From positions 1-64,000 of the forward strand of contig NZ_AJQE01000289.1 of the NCBI RefSeq assembly GCF_000261685.1: DNA of 64,000 bases, in the 5' to 3' direction. The position numbers and the translations under genes are program-made. A model generated the notes under the pieces. The model saw nothing but the letters and a program-made list of their open reading frames with translations. It did no database searches and was not told the origin of the DNA. The DNA is from Bradyrhizobium genomosp. I (2014). GTDB lineage: Bacteria > Pseudomonadota > Alphaproteobacteria > Rhizobiales > Xanthobacteraceae. Positions within the stretch are counted from its first letter, which is position 1, and each line of letters starts with the position of its first letter. This document shows, one piece after another, positions 36,779 to 44,638 of the stretch.

Positions 36779-38038
36779 CTACGGAAACAGTCCGCGCATC
36801 TGTTTGCCAGCGCGCAGTCTTCCCACACCGATGGCCATGGCAGCCATTCGCATGGAAACGCGATCTGCCGCGGCCCGTCGCGTGACTAGATGGAAGGCGT
36901 GCAGCAGAAGCTGCTCCAACCGATCATTGACTTCCGATTCCGTCCAGAACAGGCGCTGGAGATCTTGTACCCATTCAAAGTAGCTGACGATCACGCCGCC
37001 CGCGTTGCACAAGATGTCGGGAATCACAAACACATCGCCACGATCGCTGAGCACGGTATCCGCCTCAGGTGTGGTCGGACCGTTAGCTCCTTCTGCCAGA
37101 ATGCGGCAGCGGAGGCGGCCAGCGTTAGCCCCGGTGATCACCTGCTCGGTAGCGGCAGGGACCAGAACGTCGCACGGCTGTTCCAACAAACTCGCGGGGT
37201 CGATGACCGCCTCGTTGCTCCAGCCGGCTAGCACACCGTGTCGAGCGAGGTGCTGCTCAATGCCGTCCAATGGCAGGCCGGCCGGATCGTAGTAAGCCGC
37301 GGTGTGATCGCTCACGCCCGCAATGCTCATGCCATAGCGTCGCGCCAGTGTGTATGCGGAAACGCTTCCGACATTACCGAAGCCCTGCACGATGGCCGTG
37401 GCTTTCGAAGGTTGGATGCCAACGACCTTGCATGCCTCGTTTACCAGGAAGGAGACCCCGCGACCGGTAGCTTCGCGCCGTCCCTCCGTGCCGCCGAGGG
37501 CAACGGGTTTACCGGTGACGATCTCGTTAACGGCGTGGCCTTGGTGCATGGAATAGGTGTCCATGAACCAGGCCATAACCTGCTCGTTGGTGCCCATATC
37601 TGGTGCCATGACGTCCGTCTGCGGACTGACGAAGGGAATCATCTCCTGCATATAGCGACGAGAGATGGCCTCCAGTTCCCTTCGTGAGAGAGACGCCGGA
37701 TTGCATGCCACGCCGCCCTTGGCACCACCATAGGGAAGGCCTGCAAGAGCACATTTCCAACTCATCCAGACAGCGAGCGCCGCAACTTCACCCACATCCA
37801 AGGTTGGGGAAAAGCGCGTCCCACCTTTCGTGGGACCAAGGGTGAGGTGATGCTGAACCCGGTAGCCTTGAAAAACCTCGGTGAGTCCATCATCCATGTG
37901 GACAGGAATAGATACCGAAATCGCTCGCTTAGGATAGAGAAGTCGTTTCCGATCTTCGATCGGTATTTCCAAGTGATCGGCAGTGGCCTCGAACTGGGTT
38001 CGGGCCATTTCGAATACGGGCCCTGTGTAGATCGTCAT
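36779..38038 (-). CDS. Glu/Leu/Phe/Val dehydrogenase
   Basis: The 419-residue enzyme has the family active-site segment GLPYGGAKGGV with catalytic lysine K107. It also has the substrate-binding LGPTKGGTRF (68-76) and a C-terminal Rossmann domain with GFGNVGS. It catalyses reversible NAD(P)-dependent oxidative deamination of an amino acid to its 2-oxo acid. Next to an aminotransferase and amino-acid transporter, it could regenerate 2-oxoglutarate for transamination (inference). Confidence 0.9.
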   Translation of the reverse strand: MTIYTGPVFEMARTQFEATADHLEIPIEDRKRLLYPKRAISVSIPVHMDDGLTEVFQGYRVQHHLTLGPTKGGTRFSPTLDVGEVAALAVWMSWKCALAGLPYGGAKGGVACNPASLSRRELEAISRRYMQEMIPFVSPQTDVMAPDMGTNEQVMAWFMDTYSMHQGHAVNEIVTGKPVALGGTEGRREATGRGVSFLVNEACKVVGIQPSKATAIVQGFGNVGSVSAYTLARRYGMSIAGVSDHTAAYYDPAGLPLDGIEQHLARHGVLAGWSNEAVIDPASLLEQPCDVLVPAATEQVITGANAGRLRCRILAEGANGPTTPEADTVLSDRGDVFVIPDILCNAGGVIVSYFEWVQDLQRLFWTESEVNDRLEQLLLHAFHLVTRRAAADRVSMRMAAMAIGVGRLRAGKQMRGLFP

Positions 38039-38237
38039 TTCCGTTTCTCTCCGTCGGCACTCAGGTTGAGGCCGCTCCTTGTCAAGGCGAATGTCCGCCT
38101 CGGCGGTTCAGATAAGTTCACGCAACTACCCAGGTGCCTCAGCGCAGGTGCTCAATCACCAGAATCGGAACAAGCCGCCATCTGCGTCAGAGCCGGCGCT
38201 GCAGTGGTTGTCGGCACGTTTGTTGGCAGCCATGGAT

Positions 38238-38945
38238 TCAGGCCTTGCCAGCGAACTTGAGGTAGCGCGCCCTCGTCTGCTCGTTCATCGGATAGAGCCC
38301 ACTCAGTGGAGTGCCCCGATTCACCTCTGCCAGGATCCATTCTTCCGCCCGTTCTTGCTCGACTGCTTCGTCCACGATATCGGCGGCAAGAGCGGAAGGA
38401 ATCACGATGGCGCCGTCTCCATCCGCTACAATGAGATCGCCCGGAAATACCGCGACGCCGCCACAACCGATAGGCTGGTCCCAATGCACGAAGGTCAGGG
38501 ACGATACGGCGGGCGGCGCAGCGACACCTTGGCACCACACCTGAAGCGCCGTCTTGCCGACGCCTTCCGCATCCCTCATCACTCCGTCAGAGACGAGCGC
38601 GGCTACACCGCGCTGGACCATACGGGCACAGAGGATGTCGCCGAAAATTCCCGCATCCGTACAGCCCATGGCGTCCACGACCGCGACACAGCCGTTCGGC
38701 ATTGCCTCAACGGCAGTGCGCGTCGAGATCGGCGCGGACCAAGCCTCAGGGGTCGCGAGATCTTCCCGGAACGGGATGAACCGAAGCGTAAATGCGGGAC
38801 CGACGATTCGCTTTTGATTGGACCGTAGTGGGCGCGTCCCACGCATCCATACGTTTCGATGGCCGCGCTTCAAAAGCACGGTAGTTAGCGTTGCCGTTGT
38901 GACGTCCCGCAGCCGCGAGACGAGATCGGTTCGAGTGTCGGTCAT
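38238..38945 (-). CDS. RraA-family aldolase/decarboxylase
   Basis: ATG 38945 gives 235 residues; the longer frame to 39104 enters the upstream ABC gene. The RraA/HMG-aldolase core is present: VAVVDAMGCTDAGIFGDILCARMVQRGVAALVSDGVMRD, with the expected G-D-x20-R-D metal/substrate pattern. GGVAVFPGDLIVADGDGAIVIP follows. Relatives cleave 4-hydroxy-4-methyl-2-oxoglutarate or 4-carboxy-4-hydroxy-2-oxoadipate to pyruvate, or decarboxylate oxaloacetate. It starts 23 bases after the ABC ATPase stop and is thus in the transporter operon. Confidence 0.85.
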   Translation of the reverse strand: MTDTRTDLVSRLRDVTTATLTTVLLKRGHRNVWMRGTRPLRSNQKRIVGPAFTLRFIPFREDLATPEAWSAPISTRTAVEAMPNGCVAVVDAMGCTDAGIFGDILCARMVQRGVAALVSDGVMRDAEGVGKTALQVWCQGVAAPPAVSSLTFVHWDQPIGCGGVAVFPGDLIVADGDGAIVIPSALAADIVDEAVEQERAEEWILAEVNRGTPLSGLYPMNEQTRARYLKFAGKA

Positions 38946-38967
38946 GTCGCATCCAGGTTGTGTTAAG

Positions 38968-39693
38968 TCACGCCGCACGGATGGCGGCGAGGAAGTTCCG
39001 CGTTCGCGGGTGTGATGGAGCGGTGAAGAACTCTGTCGGCGACGCTCGCTCGAGAACTTTTCCTTCAGCCATGAACCAAACCTTGTCCGCAACCTCGCGG
39101 GCAAAACCCATCTCGTGAGTGACGCAGACCATGGTCATACCGTCCCGAGCCAAGCCTTTCATCACAGCCAGAACCTCGCCGACCATCTCGGGATCTAGCG
39201 CGCTCGTCGGTTCGTCGAACAACATGACGGGCGGCTCCATAGCGAGCGCACGGGCGATCGCGACGCGTTGCTGCTGGCCACCAGACAGTTGGGAGGGGTA
39301 CCGGTCTGCCAACGACCCTAGCCCGACTCTATTCAAAAGGTGGAGAGCTCTCTCTCGCGCCTCGCGCTTAGGCCATTTTCCAAGCAATACGGGCGCGAGT
39401 GTCACATTGCGGAGCGCCGAGATGTGCGGGAATAAGTTGAACTGCTGGAAAACGAAGCCGATCCTCGCGCGCAACCGGTTTTGACATTCATCGCGGACAT
39501 CGACACCTTCTACCTTAATCGTGCCCTTGTCGATCGCTTCAAGGCGATTCACCGTGCGGATCAGTGTCGACTTGCCTGAGCCGGAAGGGCCGCACAGAAC
39601 CACGACTTCACTGCGCGCGACTTCACCATCGATCCCGCGTAGAGCCAGGTAACCCCCATAGCGCTTCTCAACGCCGCTGAACTGGATCATCAA
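38968..39693 (-). CDS. Polar amino-acid ABC transporter ATP-binding protein
   Basis: The 241-residue PAAT-family ATPase has Walker [10 protein letters not shown] (34-42), [12 protein letters not shown]-loop, signature LSGGQQQR and Walker [13 protein letters not shown]. It is close in sequence to the ATPase half of the unusual fusion protein at 44639-46375, which suggests that both could serve the same permeases. The gene overlaps the permease gene before it by four bases (ATGA). Confidence 0.93.
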   Translation of the reverse strand: MMIQFSGVEKRYGGYLALRGIDGEVARSEVVVLCGPSGSGKSTLIRTVNRLEAIDKGTIKVEGVDVRDECQNRLRARIGFVFQQFNLFPHISALRNVTLAPVLLGKWPKREARERALHLLNRVGLGSLADRYPSQLSGGQQQRVAIARALAMEPPVMLFDEPTSALDPEMVGEVLAVMKGLARDGMTMVCVTHEMGFAREVADKVWFMAEGKVLERASPTEFFTAPSHPRTRNFLAAIRAA

Positions 39694-40418
39694 ATAGCCT
39701 CCGCGATTGCCACGACCGCCGCACTGCCCGTCGACCCGGACCGGATCCGAGCGATTTTGCTTTCGAGAAACTGCGATAGTCGGCTGAGCGCGAAACAGAG
39801 AACAAAATAGGCGGCCGCCAGCAGTGCATATACTTCCAGTGGCTGGGTAAGCAGTTGGGCGTTGATCTGGTTTGCTGAAAACGTCAGTTCGTGGACACCA
39901 ACAAGCGAAGCTAAGGAAGTGTCCTTCACCAAAATGATGAATTGGTTGACCATACTGGGCAGGCAGCTCACCAGCACCTGCGGGAGTACGACATAGGTCG
40001 AGGTGCTCCAGTATCCGAGGCCGAGCGAACGGGAGGCCTCGACCTGCCCTCGAGGCAGCGCCTCAAGCGCCCCACGGATAGCTTCACCGAGATAAGCGCC
40101 TTCATAAGCAACCAGGGCGCAGATGACCGTAACGGTCGCCGACGTTCCGACTCCAGTGACGAGAGGCACCACAAAATAAGCCCAGAAGATCAACAGCAAA
40201 AGGGGCACGCCCCGGACGAAATAGACATATACGGCAGCCAGACGGCGAACGGCCGCGATCGGTGATGTCCGCGCCATTGCTACCCCGACTGCGAAGGGGA
40301 AGGCGCACAGCAGCGCCACCGCGGACATCACGACCGTAAGGGCGATTCCGCCAAGCGGTCCGTGCGGAAACTGGCCTATGAGGAGCGAGGTGCCGAAGCG
40401 GGAGAGAATGTCGATCAT
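39690..40418 (-). CDS. Amino-acid ABC transporter permease (HisM/GlnP type)
   Basis: The 242-residue inner-membrane protein has the family EAA loop [21 protein letters not shown] and about five transmembrane helices. It overlaps both neighbouring genes by four bases, forming a coupled permease-permease-ATPase set. It pairs with the second permease to form the pore. Confidence 0.92.
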   Translation of the reverse strand: MIDILSRFGTSLLIGQFPHGPLGGIALTVVMSAVALLCAFPFAVGVAMARTSPIAAVRRLAAVYVYFVRGVPLLLLIFWAYFVVPLVTGVGTSATVTVICALVAYEGAYLGEAIRGALEALPRGQVEASRSLGLGYWSTSTYVVLPQVLVSCLPSMVNQFIILVKDTSLASLVGVHELTFSANQINAQLLTQPLEVYALLAAAYFVLCFALSRLSQFLESKIARIRSGSTGSAAVVAIAEAI

Positions 40419-41107
40419 CTGCTATCGGCTCCCGTTGCAACGAGGCGCCGCTGCATCCGCTCACCTCCGAACATGATCGCAAGGGTGCAGCAAAGATACA
40501 TAATGGTCGGCACGAGGAATGCGGCAAAAGTCGCGTATGTTTGGCCGTCGATGCGCCGAGCGACGTACATCAGTTCTCCCACACCGATTGCCATCGCCAG
40601 TGTGGTCGCCTTGAAGAGACTTAAGGTCTGGCTGACGAGCGCGGGAAAGCAAGCCCGAACAGCCTGCGGTAGCAGGACAAGTCGAAGCGCTTGGAACCGG
40701 GATAGGCCGAGAGCTTCGGTGGCTTCGAACTGTCCCTTCGGCAAGGTGCGGAAGCCGCTGCGAAGATCCTCGGAAATGTAAGCTGCCGCGTTCAGGCTGA
40801 GCGCCACAATGGCGAACACGAATCCATCCAGATTCTGCTCGATCCAACCCCGCAATATTGCAGGTAGGACCTGCGGGACCGCGAAATACCAAACCAGCAA
40901 CTGGACCAGGCTGGGCACGTTACGGTGATATTCGACAAAGCCGATGACTAGAGGCGCGGCCCAGCGATTCGATTGGCGCAAGGCTGTGAGCGCCGCGCCG
41001 AACCCGAACCCGAGGATCGCCGCGAACACAAAGAGCTCTGCCGTCAAGCGCAAGCCGGTGGCGAAGAGGCGCCAAATATCCGCCTGCTCGAGGATCGCGA
41101 ACGTCAT
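40415..41107 (-). CDS. Amino-acid ABC transporter permease (HisM/GlnP type)
   Basis: The 230-residue permease has LRSGFRTLPKGQFEATEALGLSRFQALRLV as the EAA loop and the PQVLPAILRGWIEQNLDGFVFA segment typical of the HisMQ family. It is the first of the two permease genes, 21 bases after the solute-binding protein gene. Together they import an amino acid across the inner membrane. Confidence 0.92.
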   Translation of the reverse strand: MTFAILEQADIWRLFATGLRLTAELFVFAAILGFGFGAALTALRQSNRWAAPLVIGFVEYHRNVPSLVQLLVWYFAVPQVLPAILRGWIEQNLDGFVFAIVALSLNAAAYISEDLRSGFRTLPKGQFEATEALGLSRFQALRLVLLPQAVRACFPALVSQTLSLFKATTLAMAIGVGELMYVARRIDGQTYATFAAFLVPTIMYLCCTLAIMFGGERMQRRLVATGADSR

Positions 41108-41128
41108 TAGGCTAATCCCTGCGCAGGC

Positions 41129-41947
41129 TTAGGGCTGGTTCTCGAATTCAGCGAGCGGCGTCAGCTTCTTCTCACGCGTCAATTTGTACTCCGTGCCGTC
41201 GCCGAACCACTTGTCCCAGATCGTCTGCAACTGGCCAGATTTTTCCATTTCGCCCAATCCGGCATTCACGGCATCAAGAAGCGCTGTTTCCCCCAGCTTG
41301 ATGCCGATGCAATCCGGCTCCCAGTGCAGCACTTCAGCGAGAAAGCGGACCTTGCGTTCCGAGCGATTTCGGAACCCGATGCCGGCGCCTTGTGAAATCG
41401 CCATTGCTTGCACCTTATGCTGCTGCAGGGCCAGATAAGCGAGAGGGCCATCGTCGAAGGTGACGATCTCGGACTCTGGCAGTTTCTGACGAGCGAAAAG
41501 CTCCGGCGTAGACCCGCGGATCGCGCTAACCTTCTTGCCGCGGAGATCGTTGAAGCCCTCGATACCGGAATCGGATAGTACAAGGACGGGTATCGGCACC
41601 TGAATATAGGCGGCGGAAAAAGCTATCTGCTTCGCACGTTCCGAGGTATAGCCCATAGCAGCAGCTACAACATCAACGCGGTCTGTTTGCAGTGAAGGAA
41701 CGCGCGCGGCAACGGACAGCGTGTTCAGTTCAAGTTTGACGTGCAGGCTGTCGGCCACGCCTTTGCAGACATCGACATCAAAACCGACGAGTGTGCGCGT
41801 CTTTGGATCCTCAAACCCGAGCGGCACAAGATCCCCGAACACCCCGCACACGAGCGTGCCGCGTGCCCTTATATCATCAAGGCGTGCGGCGTGAGCGACT
41901 TCTATGCAGCCGACGGCGATGATCAGTCCTGCGAATACGGCTTTCAT
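41129..41947 (-). CDS. Periplasmic amino-acid-binding protein (SBP_bac_3)
   Basis: ATG 41947 with GAGGAG upstream gives 272 residues with a signal peptide (AVFAGLIIAVGCIEVAHA). The family 3 fold is recognisable from RGTLVCGVFGDLVPLGFEDPKT through GFDVDVCKGVADSL to the closing LQTIWDKWFGDG. It captures a polar or acidic amino acid and delivers it to the permeases next in the operon. The aminotransferase gene lies directly upstream, 35 bases away. Confidence 0.92.
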   Translation of the reverse strand: MKAVFAGLIIAVGCIEVAHAARLDDIRARGTLVCGVFGDLVPLGFEDPKTRTLVGFDVDVCKGVADSLHVKLELNTLSVAARVPSLQTDRVDVVAAAMGYTSERAKQIAFSAAYIQVPIPVLVLSDSGIEGFNDLRGKKVSAIRGSTPELFARQKLPESEIVTFDDGPLAYLALQQHKVQAMAISQGAGIGFRNRSERKVRFLAEVLHWEPDCIGIKLGETALLDAVNAGLGEMEKSGQLQTIWDKWFGDGTEYKLTREKKLTPLAEFENQP

Positions 41948-41982
41948 CGTGCATCTCCTCTGTGACATTATTGGGAATGCGG

Positions 41983-43179
41983 TCAGCGCAGAACCGCGCA
42001 AGCTTGCAGAACCCGGTCGATCGCCTTCTCAACGGTCTCGGTTTTGGGGGTGAAGGAGAGTCGGAATGCCGGCGGCGAGCCGTAGGCTGCCCCCTGCACG
42101 CCAGCGACTCCGTATTCGAGCAGATGGATGACGAAGTCACTATCGGTTTGGATGGTGGATCCGTGCGGCGTTCTCTTTCCCATCTGTGCTTCGCAAGAGA
42201 CGTACACGTAGAATGCACCCTGCGGGGATGGGCAACGCAGCCCGTGTCGTCCGTCGAGGCGAGACACCAACAGGTCGCGCCTTATTCGGTACTCAGCGAT
42301 CCAATTCGGAAGAAAGTCGAGCGGACCGTTCAACGCGGCCAGAGCCGCTGCCTGGCTGACCGAGGCAGGATTGCCGCTGTTTTGTGATTGCATCTTCTCC
42401 ATTGCCCTGATCAAGGACTTGGGACCCGCGCAATAGCCGATGCGCCAGCCAGTCATGGCGTATGTCTTCGAGACACCGTTGATGGTCAGCGTGCGATCGG
42501 CAAGATCGGGGTTGGCTTTGGCGAAAGTTGTGAAGGGCGCCTCGTCATAGCGCAGATGCTCGTAGATATCGTCTGTGAGGACGTGGATCTGCGGGTTGGC
42601 TTCGATGACCGCGCCAATCGCCTGCAACTCGTCCTCGTCGTAGGTGGCGCCGGTTGGATTATTGGGCGAGTTCAGGATTAGCCATTTGGTTCGTGGCGTG
42701 ATGGCTTCCTGCAATTGTGTAGGCGTAACCTTGAAGCCTGCCCGATAGTTTGTCTCGATGAATACCGGCTTTGCGCCGTTTAGGCGCACGATGTCCGGAT
42801 AGGAGACCCAGTACGGAGCTGGCACGATGACTTCGTCGCCGGGCTGCACTGAGCAAGTGAGCGCGTTGAAGATGACCTGCTTGGCTCCCGCCCCGACGGA
42901 GACCTCAGAGGGATCGACGCGCAGGCCGTTCTCACGCCAGAACTTCGCGCAGATGGCCTCCTTGAGGGCCCGGGTGCCATCTACGGCCGTGTAGCGCGTC
43001 TGGCCGTCCAACATGGCGCGGTGCGCAGCTTCAACAATATGAGGAGGGGTTGCGAACTCGGGCTCGCCGCCAGCCATATTGCAAACGTCGCGGCCGCTCG
43101 AAATGAGGTCGCGCGCGCGGCTCAGCGCGCCGATGCTGGGCGATGGCTGGATGAGGTTCAACCTATCGGCGAGTAACAC
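41983..43179 (-). CDS. Class I/II PLP-dependent aminotransferase (aspartate aminotransferase-like)
   Basis: GTG 43179 was chosen because GGGAGG lies seven bases upstream and the family N-terminus (LLADRLNLIQPSPSI) starts there; an upstream ATG at 43242 adds an unrelated leader. The 398-residue product has the PLP lysine K238 in GVSKTYAMTGWRIGY, SPNNPTG at 171-177 and the conserved R in AFRLSF. It transfers an amino group from the imported amino acid to a 2-oxo acid. It heads the operon and is divergent from a LysR gene. Confidence 0.9.
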   Translation of the reverse strand: MLLADRLNLIQPSPSIGALSRARDLISSGRDVCNMAGGEPEFATPPHIVEAAHRAMLDGQTRYTAVDGTRALKEAICAKFWRENGLRVDPSEVSVGAGAKQVIFNALTCSVQPGDEVIVPAPYWVSYPDIVRLNGAKPVFIETNYRAGFKVTPTQLQEAITPRTKWLILNSPNNPTGATYDEDELQAIGAVIEANPQIHVLTDDIYEHLRYDEAPFTTFAKANPDLADRTLTINGVSKTYAMTGWRIGYCAGPKSLIRAMEKMQSQNSGNPASVSQAAALAALNGPLDFLPNWIAEYRIRRDLLVSRLDGRHGLRCPSPQGAFYVYVSCEAQMGKRTPHGSTIQTDSDFVIHLLEYGVAGVQGAAYGSPPAFRLSFTPKTETVEKAIDRVLQACAVLR

Positions 43180-43250
43180 GAGGATTCCTCCCTTCTCTCT
43201 TGAAACGGGACATTGATGCGAGCGGGTTTGAAACTGACTCATTTCGTTGT

Positions 43251-43265
43251 ATTCGTAAAAGGAAT
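43251..43265. promoter_or_regulatory. Candidate LysR-type (T-N11-A) binding box
   Basis: ATTCGTAAAAGGAAT has the interrupted dyad ATTC-N7-GAAT and satisfies the T-N11-A rule. It lies between the divergent aminotransferase and LysR genes. Short motifs of this kind occur by chance, so confidence is moderate. Confidence 0.5.
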
Positions 43266-43335
43266 TTACCGATCATGAGAGTTTCCATTTCGGCATGTGA
43301 CGCCAGGCCAAGGGTCCAATCGTCGGGAGGTCAGA

Positions 43336-44238
43336 ATGTTCTCGCTAAGACAAATCGAAGGGTTCTACTGGTCTGCCGAATTGTCCGGGCTCGAGCGAGC
43401 AGCGCGTCATCTCAACACCACGCAGTCCGCGATATCCAAACGGATCCAAGAACTCGAGGAAGCGTTAGGAGTGAAGTTGTTTGAGCGCAACGGACGACGG
43501 ATGCGCCTCACGCAAACCGGAGAACGCTTGCTACTGCTCGCGCGCGAAATGCTCGTACTACGAACGCGCGTCATCGACCTGGGGAAGACATCAGTCGTCG
43601 CTCCGAAGGTACTTCGCGTTGGTGTGACCGAACTCACGGCCATGACTTGGCTACACGCACTCACTGAGCGGGCAAAAACGCTCTCGACGTCCGTTGTTAT
43701 CGAACCTGTCGTTGGCGCGAGCGCGGAGCTCGTGGCCGCCGTGGAGCATGACCGGTTAGATATGGCGGTCGTTCCTGATGCCTTCCACAATCCGACGCTC
43801 CAGGTTCAGTCGCTGGGTGCCGTCGACTACGCATGGATGTGTCGGCCGGGTTACGTCGAAGTGGCCCGCACACTCTCGCTTAAAGAACTTATGAACTATA
43901 CGATCATCGACCAGGCGCACGCTTCAGGACTCGGCGACATCATTCGTCGCTGGCTTTCCGAGCGGCGAATTGAGATCACGAATTCCCTGCCAAGCAGCAG
44001 CCTGTCAGCAATTGCGGCTCTTACGGTGGCAGGACACGGCGTCAGCTATCTACCGAGACACATGTTCGAGCCGATGATTGCGACCGGACGGCTATGCGTT
44101 ATTGATACCAAGCCGCGACTCCCTCGAGTACCGTATGTCGTACTCGGAAAACGAGTTCGCGACGACGACATCCAAGCATCCGTCATGTCGCTCGTCAGCG
44201 AGACAGCCGATTTCGCGGCTGGGTGCGTCCTCTTTTGA
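43336..44238 (+). CDS. LysR-family regulator, divergent from the amino-acid operon
   Basis: ATG 43336 follows GGGAGG at the proper distance and gives 300 residues. The winged HTH is RQIEGFYWSAELSGLERAARHLNTTQSAISKRIQELEE (5-42), followed by a LysR substrate-binding domain. It is divergent from the aminotransferase-transporter-aldolase operon and probably activates it in response to the amino acid or its oxo acid. Confidence 0.9.
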   Translation: MFSLRQIEGFYWSAELSGLERAARHLNTTQSAISKRIQELEEALGVKLFERNGRRMRLTQTGERLLLLAREMLVLRTRVIDLGKTSVVAPKVLRVGVTELTAMTWLHALTERAKTLSTSVVIEPVVGASAELVAAVEHDRLDMAVVPDAFHNPTLQVQSLGAVDYAWMCRPGYVEVARTLSLKELMNYTIIDQAHASGLGDIIRRWLSERRIEITNSLPSSSLSAIAALTVAGHGVSYLPRHMFEPMIATGRLCVIDTKPRLPRVPYVVLGKRVRDDDIQASVMSLVSETADFAAGCVLF

Positions 44239-44638
44239 CCGACGGAAGACGACACGCCCCGGGCTCCAAGGCCAGACGGTCATCGATGTAACTGGCTGGA
44301 TACGGGCAGCGGAGCAGTATCGAATGGTTGTTGGACGACTGCCCTGTCGCTACGTGTTGATCTGCGTTCACGAGGTTGAATACCGCCACCATTGGCGGAA
44401 AAAAACCGCCGCCCAGAGCGCGGCGTCGCTGAATCGCAGCCAGTCAGGGAGGAACGGGCGATTTATCTTGTTGAGCGATGAACCGTTGCTTTTATTGGAC
44501 AGCCTCATCGCGACCCATCAACCTGATGACTCGTTGTTGGCCCATCGACTATGCGGAGCGGGATTTAGCTGATCTTTTGGCGGTTGAGTTCGCTAACTGA
44601 CTTGTCGAAGCGTAACGGCGCGTCTTCGCGTACGGGGC
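44239..44638. other. Gene-free stretch between convergent genes
   Basis: I find no recognisable gene. An open frame continues from the LysR shadow to 44572 but lacks family content. A mutually exclusive hairpin set occurs around 44383-44410 (CCGCCA/TGGCGG, then GGCGG/CCGCC across seven A residues), of unknown role. Confidence 0.4.

Noticed and set aside
44383-44410. Hairpin with a run of seven A as a terminator
   Set aside because: The A-run lies within the alternative stems and no T-run follows the stem on either transcribed strand, so an intrinsic terminator is not supported.
44078-44572. Open frame across the end of the LysR gene and following gap
   Set aside because: First half is a shadow of LysR; the rest shows no family resemblance and no ribosome site.
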